Translations under genes and position numbers: made by a program | The notes under the pieces: generated by a model | Databases searched by the model: none | The model's input: the letters and a program-made list of their open reading frames with translations, nothing else | What the model was told of the DNA's origin: nothing | Part shown: positions 11,318 to 22,247 of the stretch, in pieces | How the letters are laid out: every line of letters begins with the position of its first letter | Position numbering within the stretch: the stretch's first letter is position 1 | Origin: Casuarina equisetifolia | Lineage: Eukaryota > Streptophyta > Magnoliopsida > Fagales > Casuarinaceae | Direction: 5' to 3' | DNA: 64,000 bases | NCBI GenBank assembly: GCA_028551475.1 | Contig: CM052355.1 | Coordinates: forward strand, 18,621,543-18,685,542

Positions 11318-14300
11318 ATGAAAAGTTCTCAATCTTTCCAAAGTTATTGGAGATTCTTGTTCACCTTTTTCTTTCTCTTAGCTTTTTACAGATTTTTCTC
11401 TACGCTTTGGTTCTGCATATTCAATATGATTAGACTGATCCATTCGTTGGTTCAGAACATGAGTAAGATACGAGATATTATCTAAATATAAGTAAGACAC
11501 GAGATATTATCTCCGATGAAAGGTGTGCCCTGTTTGGTCGTTCTCTCTATGTTGTTTCTCCTTTGCTCATGCTTGGCAATTATACGATAGTTATTTTGTG
11601 CTGTTTGAGGTGTAATGTGCAACTTTCACTCCGGCTGATTTTCTTCTAAGTCTTGCAACCTTGTTTTCTAAGTCTCTGAAATGGCATTAAGAGACAAACG
11701 GACTTTTACCCTTCTGTTTTTTCCTTTCCTTTGTCTGTAAATGAAACTGATTGGTCGTGGGTCTTTCTGGTTCATCTTTCTCACCGAACAGAACTGGTTA
11801 ACCAGAGGGTGAAAGTAGTACACTTGTATGGAAAAGGATTCCGCAACCTCACTGGGCAAATGAGGGACCATACTGAATCCTTAACCTTTTCCTTACGGCA
11901 CCATGTTTTTAGACGTTTGATTTTTGTTACAACCACTAGAAAATCCGGTGTTACTCCCTAGGTGATGCAACCTATGCTCCTCTTTTCAAACGTAGGCCCC
12001 ACATGCCGTTCCCATGTGAATTTTTCTCTGTTTACTTTCCCGGGCTGATCACATGTGGTTCTTAAATGTTCCAGCCAGTACGATTCCTTCTAGTATAAAA
12101 AAGGCACGCCTTCGATTATGCAATATATATTTGCTGTCTTTCACTCAAAAACGTTGACCAAACCTCTAACCCAATGTTGTATAACACGGTAAAAGCCGCT
12201 TGTCGACATAGCAAAGGCTTGAATATATCAAATTACAGGCTTTCATCGTGCTTGACATCATCTTGTAGTGGATTTTTGTCATAGATATAATCTCCTAAAA
12301 CTAGACGATTCTTGGGCCTGCCGTCTTTGAAGGCGGCAATTTGGGAAAACGCCGTTTGTTTTACGGTGGATGTACTCAAGCCCATGTGCCTTGGTTGGAA
12401 TTCTTGATCTCCCCTGGTAAACGTAAATAGAGAACATATTGAGTTAGATGCTTAGCCAAATCAAGCGTCCTTCTTCCGTCATCAGTTCCCTGAAACTGGA
12501 AGAAGAGGTGCACCAAGATATTCCAAGGAAGTTACGAGGTTGGTTGACTGGGATGTGGTGGTATGTAGGCCAGCAATGTATAATCTGTAAGGAGCTGGGC
12601 CCTTGTTAGGTTGGTTTGGGATGTGGGCTCGGGCATAAGCATCCAAAGGAGACTTTCACTGCCCTGGACCAACACGTGTGTTGAATGAATTTGAACAAGC
12701 CAATGGGTTGTCCCGTAGGTCCCAAATAAGATAGATTCCACTTTTGCAAGAGGAGGACACTGGGGGAATATACTGTGCAGCTATATGCCACCTGAATACA
12801 AACAAGCTTACAACTTGTAGTTGCCTTTTTGACTCTCCAAAGGTTTGGGAAGCACCAAAGATCAACATCCACCGAAATGAATATACCGACCATCAACTGA
12901 TCACGTGTAAGATCATAATTCTTTGTATCCCAAAAACTAGTTGATGGGAAAAATGAGATGCAATTTAAGGGGAAACAATAAATCAAGGATGGATCAAGTT
13001 CACCAATTTCTGTTTTATTGAATTCAGTTATCTGTAGTGAAAAGCTTGTCATATTTTCTGGGTTTTTTTATTTCAAAATTGCACAATTTGTATCCGCATG
13101 GACAGAGGGGTGGTAATTTCATAATTGGAACTGTGTACATTGTCATTGGCACTGAAAAAGTTCTGAAATTATCAATTGCAGGTTGATGAGAAAACAGCAA
13201 GGCAAAAGGCTATTGACGAGTGGCTTCCAATTTCTTCTTCGAGGAATGCAAAATGGTGGTATTCAGCTTTCCACAACGTCACCGCCATGGTTGGAGCTGG
13301 TGTCCTTGGTCTTCCTTACGCCATGTCAGAGCTCGGATGGTATGTTTACGACAGAATACCATAGGATATGAAATTGCCTGATATGTTGGATTCTAGGAGA
13401 TCAAGACAAAGATATCACTACTAGGTTTCTTGTTTCCTGTTTGCTAAAATGGAATATACCATTATGCACTAAGGTTTCTCTGTATAAATGGACATAAACT
13501 TATGCGTTTCTCCACCTATTTGCTCCTCCCTCATGAAAAAAGAAGAAACAGAAAAACATGGAGAAAGAAAGGGCTCGTGTTTCCACAAAATTTACCTCGT
13601 ATAGTGCTTTCACATTTTTGAAGTAAGAAATGTGTTGATGTCTAACTTCCCTTGCATCAATTCCAGGGGTCCTGGTGTGGCTGTATTAGTGCTATCATGG
13701 ATCATCACTTTGTACACTCTATGGCAAATGGTTGAGATGCACGAGATGGTGCCCGGGAAACGCTTTGATAGATACCACGAATTGGGACAGTATGCCTTTG
13801 GCGAAAAGCTTGGCCTGTACATTGTGGTACCCCAACAGCTGATCGTTGAAGTGGGCGTAGACATAGTCTATATGGTCACGGGTGGGCAATCACTGCAGAA
13901 GTTCCACAACACTGTGTGTCCAGACTGTAAACCCATCAAATTGACATATTTCATTATGATCTTTGCCTCCGCCCACTTTGTGCTCTCCCACCTCCCCAAC
14001 TTCAACTCCATCGCTGGTGTGTCTTTGGCCGCAGCAGTCATGTCCTTGAGGTACACTCTACAGTCTTGCTTTCCCTTTGTCTAATCTAAAGCTAATAGGT
14101 CTGTGAAAATCAAGTGAAAGTGAACTGATTTGGGATGATTAGATATCCTAATATGCAAGTATTATGTTGTATGGCAGTTACTCTACCATCGCTTGGGCTG
14201 CTTCTCTTAGCAAAGGTGTCCAGGAAAATGTGAAATACACCTACGTAGCCTCGACTACTCCGGGAAAAGTCTTCAACTTCTTTAATGCCTTGGGGGATGT

Positions 14301-15370
14301 TGCTTTTGCGTATGCCGGGCACAACGTGGTATTAGAGATCCAGGCAACAATCCCATCTACACCTGAAAAGCCGTCCAAAGGTCCCATGTGGAAAGGGGTC
14401 GTTGTTGCCTATATAGTTGTGGCTTTGTGCTACTTCCCTGTTGCTCTGATTGGTTACTATGTGTTCGGAAACTCTGTTGCTGACAATATTCTTATCACAT
14501 TGGAAAAGCCTAGGTGGCTGATTGCAATGGCCAACATGTTTGTTGTCGTCCACGTTATCGGAAGCTATCAGGTGAAGTTCAAACTCCAATATACGTATTT
14601 TCTTCTTTTACGTGTTTGCTCAGATTGATCAATATTGCATAACTGATCCTGATCAAATTATGCTTTTCATCTGGCAATGTAGATATATGCAATGCCGGTG
14701 TTTGACATGATAGAAACTGTATTGGTCAAGAAACTGAATTTTGCCCCAACCAGAACCCTTCGTTTCATTTCCCGCAATATATATGTGGGTAAGTAAGCTC
14801 CTGCTCTCCCTTCCAATCTGCCAATGCTTGTACCAACAAGGTTGTGGGATGACAAACCACTGGTTGATCTGAACATAAGTTGATAAAAACATTCTTCTTT
14901 TGCAGCACTTACTATGTTCATTGCCATCACCTTCCCTTTCTTTGGTGGTCTTCTTGGATTTTTTGGAGGATTTGCTTTTGCCCCAACTACATACTTCGTA
15001 AGCCACATCCTTTCTTTGACGTTGATGCCATTCTTAGATTTAGGGATATTATATCATTTGTCAGTTTGGTTTTTAGTAATTTCCATCCAGAAAGTATCTC
15101 ACTTCCTTCTAATTGCTCAGCTCCCTTGCATCATGTGGCTTGCCATCTACAAACCGAAAAGGTTCAGCCTTTCTTGGTGCGCTAACTGGGTATGTGCAAC
15201 TCTCTTCGTGTTTCATTGTCCTTTGATTTGCCTGAAGTCTTGGTTTTCTTATTTGTGTTCCACAATTTCAGGTATGCATCTTCCTTGGTGTTCTGTTGAT
15301 GCTTTTATCACCAATTGGAGGATTAAGGACCATCATTCTTAAAGCCAAATCTTACGAATTTTACTCTTAA
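11225..15370 (+). CDS. LHT1: LHT-type amino acid transporter (lysine histidine transporter), 8 exons
   Basis: Plasma-membrane proton-coupled amino acid importer of the AAAP family; Arabidopsis LHT1 takes up neutral and acidic amino acids and His in roots and mesophyll. Exons: 11225-11272, 13182-13339, 13667-14050, 14178-14571, 14683-14788, 14906-14997, 15121-15189, 15272-15370. All are flanked by GT..AG and together give 449 aa, against about 446 in LHT1. The family block [20 protein letters not shown] opens the first membrane segment. [48 protein letters not shown] and [13 protein letters not shown] follow in the usual order, with about ten hydrophobic segments. The start is the only ATG in exon 1, which codes a short hydrophilic N-terminus. 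Intron 1 is long (1.9 kb) and its donor is GTCAGT rather than GTAAGT. No lesion is seen. A broken sister copy lies at 26.8 kb. Confidence 0.93.
11286..11314. repeat. (CT)n microsatellite at the start of LHT intron 1
   Basis: About 14 CT units begin 13 bp after the exon 1 donor. The pseudogene copy also has a CT run in the same place (26859-26868), so the tract predates the gene duplication. Confidence 0.85.
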
Positions 15371-16570
15371 GTCACCCTCAAATGCCAAACAAGTGTTAAG
15401 TCAGTGCAACTACAATTGCATGGACAAAAGGGAAGCCAAAAATGCTGCCGAGTAACCCTTCAAAAGGCGGAGTATTGGTGCAATGAGACGTCTGTGGAAA
15501 GTGAAGTGGTGGCCCGATGGAACGTGACTCAGAAAGGAAATTCCAACAGGCCCTCACTGTTTTCTTTGTCATTTTGATTTTACGGGGGTATATATATACC
15601 CCTTCTTGTTGTGATTGATTTCGCTTTTGTGAATTGGGTATAGGCGTTACGTGTCTACTAAATGGAATTGTATATCAAAACGAAGTTGAGCATACTGTTG
15701 TTGGACATTAGGATTTTCAGTCCCATCATGGGCAGCTGGTCCATATACTTGGGCTAAATGCTCTGTCGCAGCGGTTTTTTCTGTTTGTGGTAATGTGTTG
15801 CCCATCTTTTGCAATACAACTCGTTATTTTCTTTATGCTCTGCTCGTTCTTGCTAGGCACGAAAGCTCTTTACTTTTAGAGACGAAAAACTTTTGTTTGG
15901 TAGATAATTTCATCATAAGTTCCTCAAAATAAAAAAAAAATAATAAACTGTAAGTGATCTGTCACTAATGCTAATGTGTCGCACAAACCACCTTTACTTG
16001 GGACCAACAGAGGGGCTATAAAGATTCCGATTTTTTCATCCAAATTATGTCTGATATTTGTTTGATTTAAATGTATTTTCATAGAAAAACTAAATTTGAC
16101 TAACTATCTAATTTAAATTTTTATCCTTAATATGATTGTAGGTTTAATTGTTGACTATCCTAAACTTCACTTAGAGAAAATGGTAATTAGGTTATATAGT
16201 TCATACTTTAACACATTCTTATCTAAATAAAATATTTTTTAGGCATAGGAGGAGATATGGTTGCGTGTGAATTGCTTTGGACACTAGTAAACTTGCATTG
16301 GGTTCTCTCAATTTTTCCACTAAATAATGCTGGGGTCACATCATCACAAAATTTGTTAGTACAATACTTTTCCGTACGAATAACGTATCCCTTGCCAAGG
16401 AAATAGATAACTACTTCTTTAACGGAACACATTACTCAATATAAAAGTCAGTACTGTTTAAAGGAAGATTTAGAGTTTAATTTTATACTATCTTTCCAGT
16501 GGTAACTAGCTAGTAACGTTGGTCTGTTTCATAGCTGGCCATTTTAAGGCTTGTAATTCTAGTGCATTAG
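15371..16570. other. LHT 3' flank and spacer
   Basis: This holds the LHT 3' untranslated region (probably to about 15.7 kb) and then AT-rich spacer up to the copia insertion. No gene is recognised. The sequence just left of the insertion may be part of an older element's LTR. Confidence 0.5.
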
Positions 16571-16775
16571 TGTAAGAAAATAAAGAACAAAACAATGGAG
16601 TGTGGAGTTATGCTCTCTATTGATACTGCAATACCGTGTTTGTACAAAAGGAGGTCTACTTATAGACCAATAAGATGACTATTCATGGTAACTACAATAA
16701 TGCAATATACAAGGAAAATATACATTAAATAAATTAAATCGTAAATATGAGCAAATCACGTAATATTCCATAATA
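16571..16775 (-). repeat. 3' LTR of the copia element
   Basis: On the + strand it starts tgtaagaaaa and ends tccataata, lining up base for base with the copy at 21670-21874. The outer end next to the target repeat keeps the TG. The inner end reads TA where the other LTR has TG on the minus strand. Confidence 0.93.
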
Positions 16776-16790
16776 CTCCCCTTCAAGCTA
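16776..16790 (-). promoter_or_regulatory. Polypurine tract of the copia element
   Basis: The minus strand reads GCTTGAAGGGGAG directly before the 3' LTR. Purine tracts in this position prime plus-strand synthesis in LTR retroelements. Confidence 0.7.
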
Positions 16791-16829
16791 GAGATTTGAA
16801 CAAGTCAAATACTCTAAGCTTGGAGAGAA

Positions 16830-17494
16830 GGTGTCAATGTTGTTTACTGCAAAGAGCCTTAGTGAATAAGTCTGCAGGCTGCTTTTTGGTAGAAATATGA
16901 CGTGTCAAAATGATCCCCTACTGTAGTTTCTCTCTCACATAATGGCAATCCACCTCGATGTGTTTAGTTCTCTCATGAAAAATCGAATTCGCCGCAATCT
17001 TTTCTGCTATTTCATTATCACAAAACAATTGGGCCGATTGTCGGAGATAGAAACCAAAGTTGTTAAGTAGTCCCATGATTCATACTATCTCACAAGTTGT
17101 CACTTGCATTACACGATACTCAACTTCTGCAGAGGGGAGAGAGACCGTTGGTTGCTTCTTTGAACGCCAAGATATCAGGGAATTCCCAAGCATTATGCAA
17201 AAACCTGTGGTTGATCTTCACATCATGGGGCAAGTGCTATAATCAGAGTCACAGTAGGCTCTTAATACCAATTTCGATGTCGAAAGGAACATAAGTCCAA
17301 GGCCTGGACAACTCTTGAGATATCTGATGACTTTCATAGCTGCCTCCATATGTGATTGTTTCGGTGCATGCATAAATTGACTGAGCAACTAAACTGGAAA
17401 AGTGATATCAGGCCGAGTAAGTGTCAAGTAGATTAACCTGCCAACCAAAACGTTGATATGTTGAGGGATCCTCAAAAGGTGGATCATGGATGTC
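16830..17494 (-). pseudogene. Copia RNase H region, frame-broken
   Basis: The minus strand continues from the reverse transcriptase in other frames. It gives VGRLIYLTLTRPDITF near 17430, a RAYCDSDY-like RNase H motif near 17250, and HISTKKQPADLFTKAL near 16870-16910, the typical C-terminus of copia Pol. Stops and frame changes separate these, so no continuous protein is possible. Confidence 0.75.
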
Positions 17495-19114
17495 TTATGG
17501 GGAACTGTCATCATACTCTATACTTGTGAATTTTTTATTATGTTCCATGGGAATTATAGAAGGTTTGGAGCATGCTAAGCCTGCCTCAGAGATGAGCTCC
17601 AAAGTGTATTTTCGCTGACTAAAGGAAATTCCTTGTGGGGATCGAGCAATTTCAATACCAAGAAAAAACTTTGATTGACCAAGATCCTTCATAGAGAATG
17701 TAAAGTTTAAGTAGGCCTTCAAATCAGTGATGGCAGCATTGTTGTTTCTTGTGATCAAAATGTCATCAACATAAATGAGAAGGGCAACAAAGGAACTTCC
17801 CTGTGATTTGGTGAAAAGGGAATAGTCATGCCAAGACTGCTGAAAACCATAAGCAAGAAGAGCTGCAGTAAATTTTGCATTCCACTGATGAGATGCTTGT
17901 TTGAGACCATACAGGGATTTGCACAATTGACATACAAGTCCCTCCCCCTGATTGCGAAATCCGGGTGGAAGCATCATATAAACTTCTTCAGAGAGATCAC
18001 CATGAAGAAAAACATTTTGAACATCCATATAAAAAAGAGGCCAATGGTGGACAGCTGCAATAGTAATAAGTAAACGAATAGTAACATATTTGGCAGTGAG
18101 AGAAAAGGTGTCCTGATAGTCAAAACCCTCACGTTGATTATACCCCTTAGTGACCAAGCGAGCCTTGTAATGCTCAACTAAACCATCTGCACGGTATTTA
18201 ACCTTATAAACCCATTTACAACCAATTGGATGACGACCAAGGGGTAAAGGGACCACATCCCAGGTATGATTAGCCTCAAGGGCAGAAAGCTCACTATCCA
18301 TGGCAGCCACCCAATTAGGGTTCTGAACGGCCTCATGGAAAAAATATGGTTTAGGGATAACAGAGATGGAGGCAATGAAGTGCTGATGTTGGGGATGACA
18401 CTGGTCAAGGGAAAGATAATTAGAGATGGGGTAGAGAGAGGTGCAAGAGGAGGAAGGTAAAGTGGGACAAAGATAGTCATTACTCCAAATGGGGGGTTTG
18501 GTGGAGCGACCCAAGCGACACACAGAAGGGGAGGATTGGGGAGAGGGCTCAATAGGAGGTTGGTCAAAATGAGCATTAAGTAAAAGAGGAGGGATATTGG
18601 GAATGGGGGGTGTATCGGGAAGGGGGTCAGAGGAAGTAGGAATAATAAGATCGGTAGGAGCAGGGTCAGGTAAAATAGGGTCATCAATCGGTAAAGAAGA
18701 TGGAGAGTATGTTTCCACAGGTGGTATGATGGGAACCAAAGGGACCGCAAGACCGTTTGGGGGCAACGGGAAAACTTGCGAGGCAAAGGGAAAAACATTT
18801 TCACAAAAAATAACGTCGCAACTGACAAAGAATTTGTTAGTGGCAAGGTCAAAAAGTTTGTAACCCTTTTGGTAAGAGGGATAACCCATGAAAACACAAG
18901 GAGTGGCACGAGGACTAAGAGTAGTGGCAAAACATTGACAACCAAAAACACTTAAGTGATCAAGAAGTGGAGGTGTGCCGAATAAACACTCGTAAGGCAT
19001 GAGGTTGCCCAGGGGAGTAGAAGGAAGGCGATTGATGAGGTAGGTAGCGGTCAAAATGCATTCACCCCAAAAGCGAGGCGGAAGGTGAGCTTGAAAAAGT
19101 AAGGCATGAGCCAC
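17495..19114 (-). pseudogene. Copia Pol: integrase C-terminus and reverse transcriptase
   Basis: An open stretch of 539 codons on the minus strand. It starts in the integrase C-terminus (LPPRFWGECILTATYLINRL) and runs through a proline-rich linker. It then enters the copia reverse transcriptase: HYKARLVTKGYNQ, FYMDVQNVFLHGDLSEEVYM, YGLKQA, and the catalytic YVDDIL. It is the longest surviving frame of the element. It has no proper start, because an in-frame TAA at 19157-19159 and a TGA at 19196-19198 cut it off from the integrase core. It ends before the RNase H domain. Confidence 0.9.
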
Positions 19115-19195
19115 GTTTAAGAGATGACGATGTTTGCATTCGACAACCCCATTTTGTTAAGGGGTATGAACGCAAGAACTTTCATGAAGAATGCC

Positions 19196-19441
19196 TCAGA
19201 AAAGAAGAAGCGGGGAACACTCAGAAGAAAAAAATTCAGTGCCATTGTCAAAACGAATGCGTTTGACAGTGGCATCAAACTGGGTACGAATCATGAAAAG
19301 AAAAGATTGAATTTTTGAAAAAACTTGATTTTTAAATTGAAGTAAAAAGGTCCACGTGGCATGGAAAAAATCATCAACAATAGTTAAAAAATAACGAGCA
19401 CCATCATGGGTGAGGGAATGATGAGGGCCCCAAACATCCAT
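19196..19441 (-). pseudogene. Copia integrase core fragment
   Basis: The minus strand encodes DVWGPHHSLTHDGARYFLTI, then VDDF and, further on, IRFDNGTEFFS. These are the first two acidic positions of the integrase D,D,E core. It lies in the same frame as the downstream Pol stretch but ends at an in-frame TGA. Confidence 0.85.
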
Positions 19442-19794
19442 ATGGACAAGGTCAAAAATATGAGTGGTAGCATACGTGCTAGAGGGAAAAGAGGCACGAG
19501 TCTATTTAACAAGAGGGCAAATGTCGAAGAGAAATAATCGGGGCAAGTAATGGATTTGCCATTTGCAAAATAAGATTTGAAATAGGAATGTCCAAGACGT
19601 TGATGCCAAAGAAAATATTCATTATTTAAAACGGAATTGCAAATAGGAGTCTTGTTGGGAGTACAACGAGAATTTATTATGAAAAATAGATAATTAGAAA
19701 AGACTGAATTAAAATTCCTAGGAATAATAAAACAAAGAAAATAAAGTCCCCCTTCAGCCTTGCCGAGTCTGATCAGCTCCCCAATCGTACAAGC

Positions 19795-20538
19795 CTAAAA
19801 AACACAAAAGTTTTCGAAAAAAAGAGCCACACAATTGTTATCACGGGTTAGTTTACGAATGGATAACAAATTATGACAAAAATTGGGAGCATATAAAACA
19901 TGTTTTAAATGGAGGTGGGGGTTAGGTTTAGCATGACCAATATGGGTGACGAGATTACGAGTTTGATCAGGTAATCGAATAAATATGGGTAAGGCACATG
20001 GAAATTTTGAATCAAGAAATCGTAAATTGCATATGATGTGATCGCTAGCCCCAAAATCGATAATCCAATTGGAATTAATGGGAGAATAAGGAAAAAAAAT
20101 ACCTGTAAAATTTGCAGATGAATCAGTGGGGCTCGCTTGATTGAGCATAGTGAGTAACTTGGCTTGTTGATCGGGTGTCAAATTAAGCCTTGTGGGGGCC
20201 CTAAAAATAGAGCCAGGATCGGGAGATGTAAGGCCCAAAAAATTGGGATTAAGGCCCATTGAAAAATTGAGGTCCGGGTAATGAGGCCCAAAAGTGATAG
20301 GTTGGGAAAAGCCCAGCCCATCAGCAGTAGTATTATGGGCAGTGGGCCCAATAGGGCGTCGGTGATGTGAGCTGCCCCGGCCCTTGGGCTTCCAGTTAAT
20401 GGGATAGCCCACTAACAGAAAACAAGCCTCGCGTAGGTGGCCCGTGTGATTGCAGTGGGTGCAAAATCGTGAGTCTGAAGCAGGCCCAGCAAAGGTAGGC
20501 AGCATGAGCCCACTAGGAGGGGTCACCTGGGCTTGCAA
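19795..20538 (-). pseudogene. Copia Gag C-terminus (zinc knuckle) and protease
   Basis: The minus strand gives a CCHC zinc knuckle (FCTHCNHTGHLREAC) in the first tenth. The aspartic protease follows, with WIIDFGASDHI, where DFG replaces the usual DSG active site. After it comes HLKHVLYAPNFCHNLLSIRK, the typical sequence before integrase. It is out of frame with the integrase fragment downstream. The Ser to Phe change at the active site would itself inactivate the protease. Confidence 0.85.
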
Positions 20539-20726
20539 GAGAGGCTTGAGCTGAGGGGACGTGGGGCTGGGTCAGGCCATGTCTGAGGATCATCAGAGCT
20601 GGAGGAAAGGCGCAGGCTGGAGAAGTCAACGATGTCGCCAACGGGAGCATTGCTCCGTTGGTGGACCTCTTGCTTGGAGAGAGCATAGGTTCTCTCCAAG
20701 GAAGGAAGAGCATCTCAGGACAAAAT

Positions 20727-21383
20727 CTACGTGCGCAGATTTTGAAATTCCTCAGGAAGACCCATGAGGAATTTCATGGAGCGATCGTTTTGTTCACGAG
20801 CAAGGAGACGATCGTTGATTTTGTAGGTACAGAGGCCACAATCGCAGTGAATCGCGGGCTCTTGGGTTTCAAGGTCGCTCCAGAGATCTTTCAATCGAAT
20901 GAAAAAGTCGGTGAGCTCAGTTGTGGTGCAACCGGTGGCTAGGCGAAGGTCAGAAATGGCCTGACAAAGGGCAAATCGCTGAGTTCCAGAGACCTTGCCA
21001 AATGATTCCTGGAGGAGCTCCCAAATCTCAGACACGTAGGGCGTGCACGAGACGAGTCACTCCAAGGAACACTCGACTGAATTAACAAGCCACGATTTCA
21101 CCGCAACGTGGGCTTAATCCCAGTGTGCGATTTCATCGGGGTCACCAGTCGGTCGGGTAAGCTCACCGGTGAGGAATCCCAGCTTATTTTGCGCAAGACA
21201 GATCGTGTAAACCTGAGAAGCCCACAGCGCATAGTTGGATTCCCCGATTAATCGATGAGAAACCAAAGATCCAACCTGCAAATCGGCTGCCAAGAGGTAG
21301 TATAGGTCACAAACGGAGGTGGTGACAAGAACAGAGGAAGAAACAGCGGTGGGATTGGACTAATTTTCGGTGGAAAGAGCCAT
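20727..21383 (-). pseudogene. Copia Gag N-terminal region, broken
   Basis: The likely Gag start ATG is at 21383-21381, but the eighth codon is a TAG (21362-21360). Beyond it the frame reads YALWASQVYTICLAQNKLGF, typical of plant copia Gag. An open piece at 21035-20727 carries ALCQAISDLRLATGCTTTEL and FLMGLPEEFQNLR, the retrotransposon gag domain. At least one frame change separates this from the zinc-knuckle part. Confidence 0.8.
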
Positions 21384-21657
21384 GGGTGCGGCGGAGATAG
21401 TGGTCAGGACGAATGAGACGGCGGCTAGGGTTTCAGGTGGCAATAGGGTAATTCGAAAAGGGGGTGAGGGTATTTTTGGAAAGGGTAAAAAAAAGGAAAA
21501 GATGTGACTAGGGTTAATAAGGGTAAAAATGGGAAGGAAAAAAAATAATAGAGGTATTTAGGAGAAAAGGGAAAAATGGAGAGCAGTAAAGAGACGTTCA
21601 AAAAACACTCCGATGGAGAAAATGAAAAAAATGCAGAAGCGAATTAGACCGGGTTGG

Positions 21658-21669
21658 TCTCGGATACCA
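21658..21669 (-). promoter_or_regulatory. Primer-binding site (initiator Met tRNA type)
   Basis: The minus strand reads TGGTATCCGAGA directly after the 5' LTR. It differs from the usual copia site TGGTATCAGAGC at two positions. Confidence 0.8.
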
Positions 21670-21874
21670 TGTAAGAAAATACAGAACAGAACAATGGAGT
21701 GTGGAGTTATGCTCTCTATTGATACTGCAATATCGTGTTTGTACAAAATGAGGTTTACTTATAGACCAATAGGATGACTATACATAGTAACTACAATAAT
21801 GCAATATACAAGGAAAATATACATTAAATAAATTGAATTGTAAATATGAACAAATCACATAATATTCCATAACA
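21670..21874 (-). repeat. 5' LTR of the copia element
   Basis: 205 bp, with TG..CA ends on both strands, flanked outside by the target duplication attag (21875-21879). It differs from the left LTR by single-base changes only. Confidence 0.95.
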
Positions 21875-22019
21875 ATTAGCCATGCGTTCAGCTTCTACAA
21901 AGGCTTGCAATTCTTGTGCAGGAAACAAAATATTCCCTAAAAGGCAAATTCTTCGCTTTATTCCCAGCCAAGCGCATTTTCCTGCTTTTGCCTAAGCACG
22001 TTCAAGGGAGCTTACACTT

Positions 22020-22247
22020 GCATTCCCCAACAAATTCAGATGTATTACACTAAGTTTAGGCCTGCGAGTGACAACGAGCTTTGGACAGTGGCTTAGTCGT
22101 TAAGTCTGCAATTTGATTAGACAATGGCACATTGGTTGTGATGAAGGATCCTTGTGCAACTTTTTCATGCACAAAATGATAGTGTACTTCTAAGTGTTTG
22201 AATTGACCATGGATTTGTAGTCTAGTAGAGGGGTGAAATATTATCAC
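22020..22247 (-). mobile_element. Older copia fragment: RNase H C-terminus and purine tract
   Basis: The minus strand encodes HLEVHYHFVHEKVAQGSF, then SNQIADLTTKPLSKARCH. This is the C-terminal RNase H signature of copia Pol (KHIEVDYHFVREKV...ADxFTKPL). A purine-rich GTTGGGGAATG follows near 22020. It lies just outside the right end of the younger copia element and in the same orientation, so the younger element probably inserted in or near this one's 3' LTR. The frame is open for only 60 codons. Confidence 0.75.

Larger units (their letters stand above)
16571..21874 (-). mobile_element. Ty1/copia LTR retrotransposon, structurally complete, coding-dead
   Basis: Two 205-bp LTRs (16571-16775 and 21670-21874) flank a minus-strand gag-pol. 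The 5-bp target duplication attag is at 16566-16570 and 21875-21879. The right LTR is the 5' one: next to it, on the minus strand, lies TGGTATCCGAGA, close to the initiator-Met tRNA primer site. A purine tract lies next to the left LTR. The LTRs differ at 13 of 205 positions by my hand count, with no indels, so the insertion is not very recent. Domain order is Gag, zinc knuckle, protease, integrase, reverse transcriptase, RNase H, which defines copia. Stops and frameshifts break the polyprotein, so it is non-autonomous. Confidence 0.95.

Noticed and set aside
12606..13052. 148-codon minus-strand open frame in LHT intron 1
   Set aside because: No recognisable domain, antisense within an intron, and overlapped by other unrelated open frames; best explained by chance.
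13176..13371. Alternative reading of LHT exon 2 in the +2 frame
   Set aside because: It is a frame shadow of the conserved exon; only the frame with [11 protein letters not shown] joins exons 1 and 3 correctly.
18178..18951. 257-codon minus-strand frame inside copia Pol
   Set aside because: It is a shifted frame of the proline-rich and reverse transcriptase region, extremely Leu/Pro-rich, with no motif; the 539-codon frame carries the copia motifs.
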